DNA of 12,167 bases from Miltoncostaea sp036826475 (GTDB lineage: Bacteria > Actinomycetota > Thermoleophilia > Miltoncostaeales > Miltoncostaeaceae), in NCBI GenBank assembly GCA_036826475.1, contig DAISWG010000077.1, positions 1-12,167 on the forward strand, read 5' to 3'. Both the position numbers and the translations under genes were made by a program. The number at the start of each line of letters is the position of its first letter. Position 1 is the stretch's first letter. Below the pieces are notes generated by a model, which had not been told where the DNA came from, made no database searches, and saw nothing but the letters and a program-made list of their open reading frames with translations. Shown here piece by piece: positions 11,800-12,167 of the stretch.

Positions 11800-12167
11800 T
11801 TGCCTCCTAGGCGCGGGCCAGACACGCGTCCGCCGGCCGGACCGTCCACACGGATCAACGATGCGATCCGGGCGGAGTCCGTGCGGCTGATCGACGCGGA
11901 CGGCGAGAACCGGGGCGTGGTGCCCCTCGCACAGGCGCAGGAGATCGCCAACCAGGCGTCCCTGGACCTCGTCGAGGTGGCCGCCGACGCGCGCCCGCCG
12001 GTGTGCCGGATCATGGATTACGGCAAGTGGCGCTACGAGCAGGAGCAGAAGGCCAAGCAGGCCCGGCGCCACCAGAGCACGATCACCATCAAGGAGATCA
12101 AGTTCCGGCCGAAGATCGACCCGCACGACTACGCCACCAAGAAGGGGCACGTCGAGCGGTTCCTCCG
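11800..12167 (+). CDS. infC: Translation initiation factor IF-3, 5' part
   Basis: The N-terminal 122 residues of IF-3, cut by the window edge. IF-3 binds the 30S subunit, checks start codon and initiator tRNA, and prevents 50S joining. The N-terminal domain runs from about residue 18 (RINDAIRAESVRLIDADGEN) through VPLAQAQEIANQASLDLVEVA and ARPPVCRIMDYGKWRYEQ. The linker helix, EQKAKQARRHQ, leads to the start of the C-terminal domain, IKEIKFRPKIDPHDYATKKGH. The frame is open from 11719 with no ATG or GTG. TTG 11800 is the only standard start ahead of the conserved region; GGGTGG (11791-11796) lies only 3 nt upstream, so the ribosome site is poor. Rare starts are a known feature of infC (ATT in E. 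coli, autoregulated). rpmI and rplT would be expected beyond the edge. Confidence 0.93.
   Translation, partial: MPPRRGPDTRPPAGPSTRINDAIRAESVRLIDADGENRGVVPLAQAQEIANQASLDLVEVAADARPPVCRIMDYGKWRYEQEQKAKQARRHQSTITIKEIKFRPKIDPHDYATKKGHVERFL

Noticed and set aside
1..12167. tRNA, rRNA, CRISPR array, insertion sequence or prophage
   Set aside because: No T-loop/acceptor pattern, no regularly spaced repeats, no transposase or integrase motifs and no terminal inverted repeats were found by eye on either strand.

Overview
The window is very GC-rich DNA (roughly three quarters G+C) with many GTG and TTG starts and TANNNT-type -10 hexamers. The core genes (an HU protein, a ProA-family enzyme, infC) and the style of the secreted trypsin's C-terminal domain suggest a high-GC actinobacterium, plausibly Thermoleophilia/Solirubrobacterales. 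That placement is inference from gene style; no search was possible.

Layout. (1) Bases 1-2015: a MarR-type regulator on the minus strand, running off the left edge with an odd Gly/Pro-rich end, is divergent from a DHA2 multidrug efflux permease. A 9+5+9 bp palindromic operator lies between them. (2) 2051-3778: an SDR oxidoreductase (minus) and a class I SAM methyltransferase (plus) fire divergently from a 45-bp gap; a short possible peptidase remnant lies past the SDR stop. (3) 3775-5690: a second MarR regulator and a second DHA2 permease form a minus-strand operon (GTGA overlap). (4) 5792-7644: yaaA and an FAD monooxygenase form a plus-strand operon (ATGA overlap), divergent from the second MarR operon. 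(5) 7676-8623: an aldo/keto reductase on the minus strand. (6) 8741-9889: a secreted trypsin with a C-terminal beta domain. (7) 10103 to the right edge: hup (HU), a divergent proA and the 5' part of infC, all on plus.

How it fits together. The left two thirds reads as a detoxification and stress neighbourhood. Two MarR-controlled efflux pumps are interleaved with four small redox or transfer enzymes (SDR, methyltransferase, FAD monooxygenase, aldo/keto reductase) and the peroxide-stress protein YaaA. The right third is housekeeping (nucleoid protein, proline-pathway-type enzyme, initiation factor 3).

The strongest non-coding signals are: six genes with a TANNNT hexamer 6-7 nt before the start codon and no Shine-Dalgarno, which predicts leaderless mRNAs; the marR operator; a perfect 24-bp palindrome inside yaaA; a 14-pair hairpin ending two bases before the proA start; and a structured infC leader with a possible 19-codon upstream ORF. 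I saw no CRISPR array, tRNA, rRNA, insertion sequence or phage gene. No intergenic stretch exceeds about 215 bases.
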